From: Rusavskia elegans
Lineage: Eukaryota > Ascomycota > Lecanoromycetes > Teloschistales > Teloschistaceae
Reading direction: 5' to 3'
Length of the DNA stretch: 64,000 nt
NCBI GenBank assembly: GCA_011316305.1
Contig: SAUG01000135.1
Span: forward strand, 1 to 64,000
Positions 46,546-58,436 of the stretch are shown one piece after another (position 1 is the first letter of the stretch; each line of letters begins with the position of its first letter). The notes beneath the pieces are model-generated. The model had not been told where the DNA came from, made no database searches, and saw only the letters and a list, made by a program, of their open reading frames with translations. Made by a program: the position numbers and the translations under genes.

Positions 46546-47004
46546 ATATAATATAGTAGGTCCTATATCTATTTTCGAACTTAAATGAATAAATTGAATT
46601 TACAGTAATTAGATTATATGGTAATTTCAATTTTAATAATCAATTAAAACGAATATTTTTCGATTATTATTATAAAGTTGAAATAAGGAGATTTTAATAT
46701 AATATCGATTTTAATTTCAAATTATATTTTTATCTATATTTTTACTTTGATTGTAATTTTATTTTTATTTTTATTTCAATTTTAACTTTGATTTTGATTT
46801 TGATTTTGATTTTTATTTAATACGGATTTCAATAACTGATATTTATTTTTATATCTATTACGACAATTTCTTTTTTTTTCGTTCGATTATATAATCAATT
46901 TTTAAATTTATTATCCGTATATTTTTTTTTTCGGCCGGTCGAATTTTTTTTAATTTTTTTTCCGTCGGATTATTTTTATTTTTATCTTTTATTTATCGTA
47001 TTAT
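46546..47004. other. AT-rich right flank of the gene island, nothing recognised
   Basis: Low-complexity AT-rich sequence with runs such as TTTTGATTTTGATTTTGAT (46,788-46,816) and T-rich stretches. Unlike the transposon relics it still has some TG and CA. No gene or repeat family member is recognised. Confidence 0.5.
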
Positions 47005-47077
47005 TAGTATAACTATTTCGAATCGAATTTCTATTAATATTTTAGAAATCCGATCCGAATTTTAGCGAGTCGATTTA
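47005..47077. mobile_element. Family B element fragment, left end
   Basis: Resembles the left end of family B (TAACTATTTCGAATCG, AATCCGATCCGAATTTTAGCG) and is cut by the LTR at 47,078. A short TCGATTCGA remnant lies at 60,485-60,494 on the other side of the L element. Confidence 0.45.
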
Positions 47078-47481
47078 TATAACGTCTCTGTATATTAGAA
47101 AACGTTACGTTCGAATCTAATTATAGCCGTAGATATAATCCGAACTATTAAATAGTAAAAGAAATCTAGTAAAAATTATTATAACTAATCCCGTAAAGCT
47201 ATAAAGGTACGGTTATAATATTAGAAAATATTTTCGTTACGTAGATAATTAAAAAAAAAAATAGCTAAAAGTAATTAATAATTATATTAATAATTAACAA
47301 AAATAGCTATCTAATAAAAATAAAAAACGATATATATAATAAAAGAACCGATATATCTAATAGAATCGACCTATTAAATAGAGATAGTTTTATAGTTCTA
47401 GCGGCTTGAACTAGATTATATTAATAATTCGTTTATCTAATTAATAAAAATAAATACTTCTATAAAATTATAGATATATTA
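47078..47481 (-). repeat. 3' LTR of the split L element
   Basis: About 404 bp, TATAACGTCTCTG start, with the subfamily-2 blocks ATATCTAATAGAATCGACC and TTTTATAGTTCTAGCGGC. It is more mutated than its partner at 60,077. Confidence 0.65.
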
Positions 47482-48380
47482 TAATTTTTTTTATAATAGT
47501 TTCTATCAAATATATATTATTTATAAAATATAAATCTCTCTGTTTTATTTCTATTTTTTTTATTTTTTTTTTTTAACTTTTATTATATATAGTCGTATCC
47601 TTTATCTTCGGTTATATTAATATATCTAATATCGAAAGGAAATTATATCTTTTTTTTATAGTTATTATTTTTAAAATATATCTAAAATTTATAAAATTCC
47701 TCCGGATACTAATATTTATAGAAAATATATTAAATTAAAAAGATTTTATAATATTTTTATATCTAAATAAATCTATATAATTTAAACTCTTTATTATTTT
47801 ATCTATTACTAATTTATTATAAAAAAATATCTCGAAATTAGAAAAACTAAATTCTATTCTAAAATTAAATATATTATATTTAAATATTCTATTAAAAATA
47901 TAAAAATTTAATTTTTATATCTTTATTAAAATAGGATTTGTAATAATTTATCTATTTATAAATTAAATTTTTATTATTGATTTATAAAATAAATCCGCTT
48001 TATATAATATTTTAAATCTTTAGTAAAAAGATTCTATTATTTAAAAATAGCGAGTTTTATTAAAGTATAATAATATTAATAATTTTAAATTTTTTAATTC
48101 CATCGGGATATTTATACTAGCCGAATAAACAATATTTAATAAATTTTTTTCTAATTTCGATTCGAATAATTTTAACCGGTTTTTAAAAAAATTTAATTTT
48201 TTTTAACTTTTAGAAACGTTTTTATAAAAGAATATCTAATAAAAGATTTCTTTATATAATTTCTTTTTTATTTAGCGATATATTAATATTATAGATTTTT
48301 TCGGATTTTTTAATATTTTCGCTAATTTTTATTTTTCAACTACTATTTTATTTTATTATAATAAAGTCGGTAACTATTTA

Positions 48381-48540
48381 TAAACTGGCTACTTCGAACC
48401 AAAATGGCGACCCGACTTCGCGATAAACGTGGCTAACGCGTCTAAATTACCAGTATAAATTAGTTTTCTTCCTAATACGGTTAGAAAGTCAAACTCGGGA
48501 TACGAACTCGGGTTCGAAACCCGATAAAACGGCCAGTCTA
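48381..48540. mobile_element. Short hAT-type element, family A, copy 5 (160 bp)
   Basis: Ends TAAACTGGCT and GGCCAGTCTA, with a perfect ACTATTTA duplication on both sides (48,373-48,380 and 48,541-48,548). Related uninterrupted sequence lies at about 62,099 (GTAATTATCTATCTTTTAG). Confidence 0.9.
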
Positions 48541-49106
48541 ACTATTTATCTTTTAGTTATATATTCTATATAAAGTTTAGTATTCTATCTAGTTCCGATA
48601 TAAAATTATATTCGGTTTCTTCTATTTTTTTAATAATATTTTAGTAGAGTTTTTTAGTATTATCTATCTATAATTTTTAGATTGTTTATTAGTTTTTATA
48701 ATATTTTAAAGCTAACTATATTAGTCAATCGTAATATTCTTTCTAGATTTTTTCTTTCTATATTTCGTCTTTTTTTTTAAAAAAAAGTATCGATTTCCTT
48801 AATTTATTTATAGTCTATATTTCATACGATATCTATTTCTTTATATAAAAGATTTTTATATACGAAAAAGTATATTATTTATAGTTTTATCCTTTTTCTA
48901 ACTATATTTTCTTATACTAGTATTCTAGAAATTATTTTTATCAATTTATTTTCTAATATAATATATTATCTAAAGCTTTCGATTATTATAAAATCTAATA
49001 TTTCTAGACTGGCCGATTCGGGTCGGGTTCTTGTCGAACCGTCGGGTATCCGACCCGGTTTTAGTAACTCGACCCGGGTTCGATCTACTAAACGGCCGGG
49101 TCGGAT

Positions 49107-52100
49107 TTGTTACGTCCACGACTCCATAGAGGTTCCCTAGAAAAATTAGTTAAGCAAGTAAATCTAATTATCTATAACCGCCTATAGCCGTTATAGCTGT
49201 TCCTTCTAATAGAACTTTTAGTAGATAGCTACCTATCGACCTTTACGGCTACTTTTACTATATATATCGTTTATTACTTCTATAAATAGTTTTTTTTATT
49301 AGTTATTAATATTATTATTAAATATATTTCCACTATTTTCTTTTTAATTACCTTATAATAAAGATACCTTATAATATTATAACTATACCTCTACGGGTAT
49401 ATAGATTTAATTATAAAAATCTATACTAGGACTCCTTTACTATTTAATAGCTCGGACTACGTCTGTAGCTATAGTTAGATTTAAGCGTAACGCCTTCTAA
49501 TATATAAAGACGTTATATTTTAATAATTTACTATATTAATCTCGTTTATCAGCGAATCCTGAAATGGATTTTTAGATTAGACCGGCTGACAGCCAAATAA
49601 TCCAAATAATCTAAATAATCTAAATAATCTAAAAATCTAAAAAGTAAATTTTCGATAGATTAAAGTTCTAATAGTATCTATAGTACAAGTATCTATTTAG
49701 TAAACAGCCTAAAATATAATCTATATATAAGCTAAAAATAAATCTATATAATTTAACTCGAAAATAAAGTTTAACGGCCGCCGCTAAAAGCGGGAATAAC
49801 GGAAGTCGAATATCTATTTAATAAACTACGCTAGACCTAATCTAATTAGATTCTAGTAAAGAAATCTAATATTGTTATTCTAGATAAATCTAGCCTAGCG
49901 TTATATATAGACGTATATAGGCCTACTAACTACTAATAAAGACTTAAACGAGTTTAAAATCGAATCTCTAAATCTTTTTAGCCGTTTTAGCTATTTAGCC
50001 GTTTTAGCCGTCTTAGCCACGCAGCTACGTAGCTTCGGGTATACCTAAAATCGGCTAATAAGCCGCTTATAAGCCGCTCTTAGCCGTACCGGCTAAGAAC
50101 TGGCTAAGACGGCTAAGACGGCTGAGACCGGCTTTAAGCCGGTTTTAGAAAATGCTGATGTTATCCCGATCTATAGATCGAAGTAATACTATTAAAATAG
50201 TAATACTAAACGTCTATAAAAGAGATAAAGGATCTTTAAAGCTATAGATTATTTAAATAAATATCTACTTCGTATTATATATAAACTAGTTTCTAAATAA
50301 AGTAGTTAAAATATTATTTATAATATTATATCTAGAGGAAGCTGCTTTTAATTAGATATAGCCCCGAATAGAAAATTACCTCGATAACCCGAAAAAATAG
50401 AGAGAAGACGAAATAATATAAATTTTCTATACTTTTAGTAATTTTATTCTAGCTATAAAAGAAGCCTTCGGAAATAATAATAAAGATAGAATAAAAGATA
50501 GGAAACTAATAGTTCTAAAATAATAGAAATCGGTAGCTATTTATAATACTTAATTTAGAATATTAGCTTATAAAATAGACTAGAAAGATTTAGTTTTAAA
50601 AGTCTATTTCTATAAAGGACTCTAGATAAAAATTAAAGAAACTATAGTAGTAATTAAAAAACTAGATTCGTTAGTAGATTTTATCGATTTTATAATAAAG
50701 ATTAATACTAGATAATAAAATATATATTTAGATAAATAGGCGTTTAGTAAAATAGGACCCGTTAAAAAAAAGTCTAGAAGAGATTTAATAGAATTTAATA
50801 CTATTAAAATTAAAGGATTATAAAATAAAGTTTATTATTTATATAAAAAAATAGGATATTTTAAAATAAATTACTTAATTAAAAAAGTAACCGAAGTAAT
50901 TAAATATTTTTTTAAAATAATAGAAAAATTATCTAATAAATACGTAGCGAATAGCTAATTAGCTTACTATAGAAATATTTACTCTATCTATCTATTAGAT
51001 AAATAGAGGACAGGATAGTACTCTAAAAAACTAAGAAAAATATAGAAAATTAAACTAATATTCGATTTTAAACTATATAAAACCGAAAAACCCTTATAGT
51101 AGCGCTTAAAGTTAAAATCGGAGGTTAATAAATAATAGCTCTTATAAATAGAAAGGAAGATAATATAGCTATAAAGAGATTCTATAATAAAATTAAAAGA
51201 TATCTCTATAGACGAATAATAAAAAATAATAGAATCCTTAATATCGAAGTTAAAATAAAGTATAAATAAATTAAAATAAAAAACTTTATTATAATCGATA
51301 GTTAGTAAAATTATATTATTTTAGAAAATAAATAGAAAGAATTAATTTTAGTAAAATTAATAGAAAGAAGTACTATCGGTAAAAAAATAGAACTATAAAC
51401 TATATATCTTCTAGCCTATAAAAACCTTTTATATAAAAAAATAGACGTCGTTTTAATAATAAATTATAAGGAGATTAAAGACTTAGATAAAAAGTTTAAA
51501 AAAGACGGAAAGATTTAGAAAATAAAAATTTAAAAAAAATACTATTATCTCCTTTAGTAATTTACTAAAAAATATAATAAAAATAGAATAAAATTATTAA
51601 ATAACTTTAGATAAATTATAATAGAATAATATATTAAAGTATAGTTAAAACTATAGATAAAATCGAATATTATAAACTAAACCAGGTAGATTAGAATAAA
51701 GAAACGCCGTATTTAATACTAAATATTTTATTTAAAAATAATAAATTCGACTAGTATCTATTTTTATTATTTTAGAATAAAATAGTAGCTAAAGAATTAG
51801 ATTTAGCTAGACTATTAGAGGAATCTAAAGTAGTTTATAATATAAATATATAATTTAGATAATAAAGATAGTAAAGAAAAAGCCTTTTACTAAACCTTTA
51901 TTATAAACCTGTAGTTTCTAGGAGTTAAAAAAAAATTAACCTTTTTTAAAAACTAATCTAGATTATCTAAATTTAATATAGATATTAATTTAATAGACGC
52001 CTTTTATATAGCTAGTATAAAACTAATAGAAAAGTAGAATATAACCGGATTATTAAATTTATTAAAATAAAAGAGTACGCGTTACTTTTAAATAATAAAA

Positions 52101-53064
52101 TTACTTTTACGCTTATTTAAAGCGCGATAATAAATAATAAAACGCTTTTATTTACTAAAAAATCGGCAGAAATCTAATTTCTAGGCTAGGTATTTATTAC
52201 GAATTTCCTTTTCGAAATTAAAAAAAGATTTAATATAGTAGTAAACTTTAGAATATTTATTAAAAATACCCGTAATATTAGAACGAAGTTTATTTTTTTA
52301 TTTTTAAGATTCTTTCCTATATAGGTTAGTAAAAATAGAGAAATAGAAAGAATATAATATATAGATAGTATTAAATATTAAAAGATTATAGGATTTCTAA
52401 GCCCGAGTAAATTTACTATAAATATTACTACTAACTTCGATCTTATATTTTTTTAAAGGATTACGGGTATATAAGAAATAAAAAAAAGGTATTATAACCC
52501 CTTTTAATTAGATACGGCGAAAGGATTTTAGTCGATTTCTCTTTCGAAAATATATAGCAGAGATATTAACGAAAGAAAAAAAAAAGAAAAAAGATCTTTT
52601 TTATATCCCGTAGACGGATTTTATATTAGATAAGAAGTAATATAAAGAGGGCCGTATTATATCTATAATTCTATAGAGGTTTTCTAGAAAAATTAGTTAA
52701 ATAAACGAGTCTAATTATCTATAGCCCTCTATAGCCGCTATAGCCGCCTTTTTTAATAGAATTTTTAGTAGACGGCTACCTATCGGTTTTTACGGCTACT
52801 TTTATAATATATATTATTTATTACTCCTATAGATAGTTTCTTTTATTAGTTATTAATATAATTATTAAATATATCTCTACTATTTTCTTTTTAATTATTT
52901 TATAATAAAGATATCTTATAGTATCGTAAATATATTTCTACGGGTATATAGGATTAGTTATAATAATCTATACTAGGATTATTTTACTATTTAGTAGCTC
53001 GGACTACGTCCACGACTATAGCTAGACTCGAACGTAACGCCTTTTAATATATAGGAACGTTATA
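49107..53064 (+). mobile_element. L-family element inserted in the hAT-type element
   Basis: LTRs 49,107-49,517 (TGTTACGTCC) and 52,655-53,064 (ends AACGTTATA), 411 and 410 bp. The internal region is of the L type with an inserted element F. The gag-like frame is again closed by many stops, and the zinc-knuckle region near 50,835-50,885 reads YYLYKKIGYFKINY. The hAT-type subterminal motifs continue on each side (GGGTCGGATT before, TTTCGGGTCGGATT after). Confidence 0.75.
49548..50160. mobile_element. Element F, copy 2 (613 bp)
   Basis: ATCAGCGAATCCTGAAATGG to AAAATGCTGAT. Inserted 31 bp after the L 5' LTR. It keeps the facing arrays TTTAGCCGTTTTAGC and AAGACGGCTAAGACGGCTGA, so the hairpin potential is conserved between copies while point changes accumulate. 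Confidence 0.75.
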
Positions 53065-53249
53065 TGGTTATAGATTCTAATCCGACTTTCGGGTCGGATT
53101 ATAGATTTTAATCCGAAAATCCGACTCGAAAATCCGATCCGACCCGATTTATAATCGTATTCGATAGTTAAATATAGAAGTAATTACAGGTATAATAAAA
53201 TAGTAGTGTATTCTATTTAATATTAATTTATATAATAGTTATCTATAAA

Positions 53250-53900
53250 TATTAGCTTATATATCTATATTATATAAATAGTATTACTTTCTTTTAAATA
53301 ATTTTATAGATATATATTTTTTCTTTAGAGCTTTTAATCTTTTAGAATTTATTATTAACTAGCTATTATTACGTTTCCGGCTATATTTCTAGATTCTATA
53401 TTAATCTTTTATTAAACTAGATATCTTTCTACTAAATAGTAACGTTTTTAATATAGATTACGGCTAGTTAATAATCTATAGAAAATAAGTATAGTCGGAT
53501 ATATATAATAATATAGTAAAGTAATATATTTATTTATTAGAAAAGTAATTATATATATCTCTATTATAATTTATAGAACTGCTAATACTATACTTTATAT
53601 TCTATCGATTCTCCTATTTATATATATAGTAGCGACGTCGGTAAAGATTTCGCGATATAGTCTAGTAAAAGGTACTTTAGAAATAAGAGGTTCGAAGCCT
53701 TTCTAGTATCTACGGATACTTTAAAATACGATAGTTTTAGATTTCTAATTATATTTCTTTTAATAGATTATTAGCTAAACTATTTAGAATATATTATTCT
53801 AGAGTATTACTAGTATTATAACGCTATAAAATTTCCTTTTATCTTTTCTTTTACTTTTCCCGATTCTATTTTCTTAAATCTTCGCTATACTTTTACTGGT
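53250..53900 (-). pseudogene. Histone H3-like gene relic, second copy
   Basis: The clearest copy. Minus-strand frame from 53,745: KSKTIVF, stop, SIRRY, stop, KGFEPLISK, VPFTRLYREIFTDVA, then NRRIDRI, stop, SIVLAVL, stop, IIIEIYIITFL down to about 53,525. Against histone H3 ([29 protein letters not shown], then FQSSAVMALQEAAEAYLVSLF) the helix alphaN-alpha1 part matches at more than half the positions with no gaps, and alpha2 fits when TAA/TAG are read as Gln and ATA as former Thr or Met. A Lys/Arg-rich segment precedes it (53,900-53,820). The extension after alpha2 (53,520-53,250) does not look like H3. No Met start could be fixed. Confidence 0.68.
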
Positions 53901-53904
53901 CGGA

Positions 53905-54060
53905 ATTAATTTCTTATCTAGAATAGTTTTAATATTAATATACGATTAATTATATTCTTTTAATATATTATCTCTATTTAGATTCGAACGTACTATATAT
54001 TATACTACGACGAACGAAAAAAACGAAAAACTAATAAGAGAGTTAAATATAATATAGTAC
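53905..54060. promoter_or_regulatory. Divergent spacer between histone H3-like gene and gene 2
   Basis: Counterpart of 30,565-30,745, with ATTTAGATTCGAACGTACTATATATT shared in reverse in part. It is placed between two genes read outward and may have been a bidirectional promoter. Confidence 0.4.
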
Positions 54061-55270
54061 GATATATAGTATATTAATATTTTATTATAGTAGTTAATTA
54101 TTAAAGAATAGAAAATTAGAAATAAGATAAAAGTAATCGTCGACTATATTACGGCTAGAAGGTTAGAATTTTAAATAAACCTATATACTTCTATAAATTT
54201 CTAGCGTATTTTACTACTATAATATATAGAGTCTTTAGATAATTCTATAGCTACTGATTATATTACCCTACTATATTATTTAGTATACTATCTACTATAA
54301 TATCTGAATTAAAATTACTATTTACGAAATCTAAATTAGTTGTAAACTATAAACGCGGTAAAAAGTAGTCCGATATCGAATATAAAATCTATAAAAAACA
54401 GAGTATAGACCGTATTACGATATATAAATACTTTAAGAAACTTAAAGGAATAGATTTCTAGAAAAGCGTAGATATAGAGACAAGGACCCTATTAGAATAG
54501 AATATTAGAGATTAGAGAATAGACTATAGAGTCGAAAAAGAACTCTATAATAATATAATAAAATAATATATACTATACTAAGTACTAATCTATATATAAT
54601 ATTATACTATAAAATCGATTTACGTACTAAAGCTTTTATAGAAACTATAAAAGAGGCGATAACTATTAAAGAAATAAAATAGGATTAGAACGAGATAATA
54701 TATTAGATTAATATATCGAGTATAAATAGAGGTATCTAATATAGGAATATTTATTTCTAATATTTTTTCTAGTTTAATATAGCTATTAATAGTCTAGATA
54801 GAATAATTTTAATTAAGTATATAGCTCTAATTATTAACTTTATCTAGTAATAAGTTATCTATTATACCGGTCTCTAAAAAATTTAGTCCGCTAGAGTTCT
54901 AGACCTCTTAGAAAAATAGATAGCGTTTATTAAGGAATTTAGTTATAACGGAAATATAGCTAATAAATATATTAAACTTTCCTATAAAAAGAAAGATAAA
55001 AGTAGCGATAATAATATTAAAGTTAACGAAAAGGATTAGATAGTAGAAGAATACTCTTCTACGCGGGATAATATTAAATTTAAAAATAATAAAAATTTAA
55101 TTAGAAGTATTAATTTTAATAGTTAAGATAAAAATATAAAAGAAGATAAAGATAAGAATAAAGATATAGATAAAGATAAAGATAAAAATAAAAATAAAAA
55201 TAAAGATAAAGATATAGAAGAAAGTATTAAACTATCTAAATAGTTATACAAATCGAGAAGTAATAGTATA
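54060..55270 (+). pseudogene. Unrecognised hAT-element gene 2 relic, second copy
   Basis: Plus-strand frame around 54,310-54,480 reads LLFTKSKLVVNYKRGKK, then SDIEYKIYKKQSIDRI and TIYKYFKKLKGIDF, with stops at likely Gln/Arg codons. A highly charged Asp/Lys tail is encoded at 55,125-55,215 by GATAAA-like hexamers. I recognise no domain. Copies exist at 28,700-30,560 and 22,578-23,780. It could be an accessory protein of transposition or a captured host gene. Confidence 0.55.
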
Positions 55271-55399
55271 AAAATAATTTATTATCTATATATATTACTA
55301 TACTAATATTAAATAAAAAGTATATTAGACTAATCTATTTAATATATTTTTAAAATCTTTTTTAAATAGATTCCTTTCTAAAAGTATAGTACTATTTTC

Positions 55400-58240
55400 T
55401 ATTTCTATCTAATTTAATATATTTTTTAGTTTTTCTAATATTTCGTCGGAATCTAAATCTATAATATAATTATAATATTTAATTATTATTATCTGCTCTA
55501 TATACTATAGAATTATTTAGACTCGATTTTACCGATAATCTCTTCTAGCGAGACTAAAAGTCCGCTTAATTCCGACCGAGAATATTAGATAAGAAAGAAT
55601 ATTATAAGGTACCTATGTTAATTTTAGGAAGTTTCAAGCGTTATTTTTTTAAAATATCCAGTTTAGATTATCTTCGGTAGTATTAACGTAGAAATATTAA
55701 TTAGCTTCGGAAGCAGATATTCGAAGATACTAAAACTATCGAAAAAGACTATTTAAAATAGTTATAGCAGGCTATTAACTAGTTAGTATATTTATAATAT
55801 ATTACTATTATATATTACTTTATTTTCTTTTTTATAGCGGGCTTTATAATTTAGTAGATTAAGAGGAACCCTATAGTATTTATTAAAGTACTCTTTAAAC
55901 TTTTCCCGATATTTATCTATATACCCCGAATATTTTTCTATATTTTCTTCCTATTTTTCGGTATTCTAGTCTCGATAAAAGCTAAGTTTTATTATAAAAT
56001 AAAAAATATTCGTAAAATTATATATTAGTCCTCCTTTATTTTTAGTACGAAAATAATATTTAGTAAATTTAGTAAAAGCCTTTTTATAAACTATTAGTAC
56101 TATCGCCTTTTAGAAATAATTCGAAGTTTTTATAATTTCCTATACTTTAGTAAAATAATTATAAACTATACTATAAAGTCGGTATATTAGATAGACTCTA
56201 ATATCTATAGTTTACGAAACTATTAAAGTAATTTTATAGAATAGCTGCAGTATACTACCTATAAGAAAAAGAGATTACTATTTATTTATATTAAAGATAA
56301 TCCTTTATATTTATAGATCTTACGAATTCTTTTTAAGAAATTTATTAATAGTTTAGTAAAGTAGATATATCCTACGAATTATAGGATAAATCGACTTCTA
56401 TCGAATATAAATATCTTAAATAAGGTTTCTAGTATAGAAATTAGGATCGGCCCTATCCTAAAATTCTTTAAAGCGAAGTTTATATTAAAGGGAAGTACCG
56501 GAATAGACGGTAATAGCGCGAGCCTAAAATTACTATTAGTATAAAAGTTATTTAATTTATATTATCTATATATATATATGCGATTAATCATTCGGATTTT
56601 AATTTTAGTCTTTTACGATTCTAACGCTAGAGGCGCTAAACCGATATTATCTATATATATTACCTTTTTTATAATATTTAATAGATCGATACTAATAGCT
56701 ATAATTTACTTATTATCTAGTTAATAGATAAAGCTATTATCTAATATTTATAATCTATTAGCTTTAATAAAATTAAAGACTACTAGATTAACTAGATAAA
56801 CTAGGTAAGATAGCGAGTTTTATAGTCGATCCTATCGACTATTAAATCGACTAAAAGCCTTTTTAAACTCTTTTTTTAATATTAAATTAAAGCTAGTATT
56901 ATCGGTAATAATACCTAAATGCTATTATTTAAACTAGAAAAATTCTAAAAGTATTAATAGCTATTAGTATTATAAACGGCCGGAGTAATTTATAGATAGA
57001 AATATAAATCTAAATAGACGTTCCTAAAATTAAAACTATACATTAACCTAGTATACGAATACTTCTAAATACGCGACCTTCTATAAATTTAACTAAATAT
57101 CTAATATAAATAAAATATATTCTATAGTTTTAAATTCTGATTTAATTCTATTACGAATAGTTTTAAATTTATTAAAGATTATTATTAAAAGTTATATACG
57201 CTTAAATAGCTATATATTTAGACGAAATATTTATAGTAATTTTCTAAAATTCGTATTTTTAATAATCCGGACTAGTAGATTTAAATCGAAGAAAATCTTA
57301 TATAGATATTTATTTTAGGTATTTTAATCGAAAGTAGAATCCAGCTTAATATAATTCTTCTTCTATTATTAAATAAATAAACTTTATATTATTTTTTTAT
57401 ATTACTATTTACTATTTATACGGATAAATATTACTTTAATAATAGATTTAAAGTTATATCTTTTAGATCTATAGTAACTATTAGTCGAAAGATACTTTTT
57501 TATAGTAGATATATTTAAAGAACTAGAAGCTATAAAATAGTTAAAAATCTTAAAATAGTATTTATATATAACTTTAGGTAGGCTATCCATTATTAAAGCT
57601 ATCTAGTTGAATTTATTCTATTAAAATAACTATTTTTATATTAAAGCCTTCTTCGCCTATAGGAGATCGGCTATTTTCTTCTAAATTCTATTTTTAATAT
57701 CTATAGCGATAGGAATACTAGACTATTGTTATTAGAAATCTTAATAGTAATCTATATCCTATTAAATAAATTTATTATTATCTCGAAATACTAGTTCTAC
57801 ATAGTTAGTTCGAATTTTATCTATTATATCTTTGATAATCTATTATTACTTTCTATATAAATAATTAAATTTAGCCGGGGTTCCGGTTATAAATCGGTTT
57901 AGAAGCTAGTTTATAGATTAACTAAAATAGATATTATTTAACGGGAACCTAATAGAAAGGCCTTTACTATCCGTATCGGTCTAGAAAATAAAAAGACGAA
58001 GATCGATATTTATATTAGATATTTTATATTACGTTTCTATAATAGTAATATAGAAGGGTAATATAGATATATAGATACTAAATAATAATATAAATAGTAT
58101 TAACTATTTAATAGATAATAATAAATAGTATATATTAATATTAGAAATATCTAAAGTCTTCAATATATTATTAGAAAAAAATAGGATTTATAGATATTAT
58201 AATATAGAAAAAGAATTATATTTTTAATACTAGAGTTATA
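55400..58240 (-). pseudogene. hAT transposase relic, second complete element
   Basis: Minus-strand counterpart of 25,430-28,060. The C-terminal motif near 55,570-55,520 reads LIFSVGIKRTFSLARR (hAT SSAxxERxFS). An N-terminal open stretch of 61 codons survives at 57,405-57,590 (DSLPKVIYKYYFKIFNYFI...). A SINE-like fragment is inserted at 56,577-56,645. All other frames are broken by RIP stops. Confidence 0.75.
56577..56645 (-). mobile_element. SINE-like element, 5'-truncated copy with target duplication
   Basis: About 69 bp of the 3' part of the SINE-like family (GCGATTAATCATTCGG to GAGGCGCTAAACCG). It sits between two copies of ATATTATCTATATATAT, one on each side, a duplication of about 17 bp. 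5' truncation with a long duplication is the pattern of target-primed reverse transcription. Confidence 0.6.
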
Positions 58241-58436
58241 TTTTTATTCGCGATTTTAGTATTTTAGTAAGTCGAATCTAAGTATCCGACCTCGATCCGA
58301 GTTTCAATCGGGTTAAACTATAGAAAAACCCGATCCAATTCGAGTCGGGTTAGATTTAACTATAACCCGATTCGGATCGGGTCGGGTTAGCTAATCTAGG
58401 TTCGAAATCCGACCCGACGGCCAGTCTAATTATTCC

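Larger units (their letters stand above)
49005..58428 (-). mobile_element. Second complete hAT-type element with histone H3-like gene
   Basis: Ends TAGACTGGCC (49,005) and GGCCAGTCTA (58,428), with CCCGACCCG-type subterminal repeats on both sides. Flanks AATATTTC and ATTATTCC match at 6 of 8 positions, a plausible decayed 8-bp duplication, and the same L element continues on both sides. Reading from the left end: subterminal region (interrupted by an L element at 49,107-53,064), histone H3-like gene (minus), gene 2 (plus), transposase (minus), right terminal region. Order and relative orientations equal those of 24,547-31,595, in mirror image. Net length without the L element is about 5.47 kb. 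Confidence 0.8.

Noticed and set aside
42068..46588. Many open frames of 60-150 codons on both strands overlapping the two island genes
   Set aside because: They lie in other frames of the oxygenase and membrane-protein genes, have arbitrary composition and no recognisable domain, and are shadows of the real coding frames.
53065..53069. A clear 5-bp duplication for the L element at 49,107-53,064
   Set aside because: GGATT on the left and TGGTT on the right do not match well enough. The insertion is supported by continuity of the hAT end instead.
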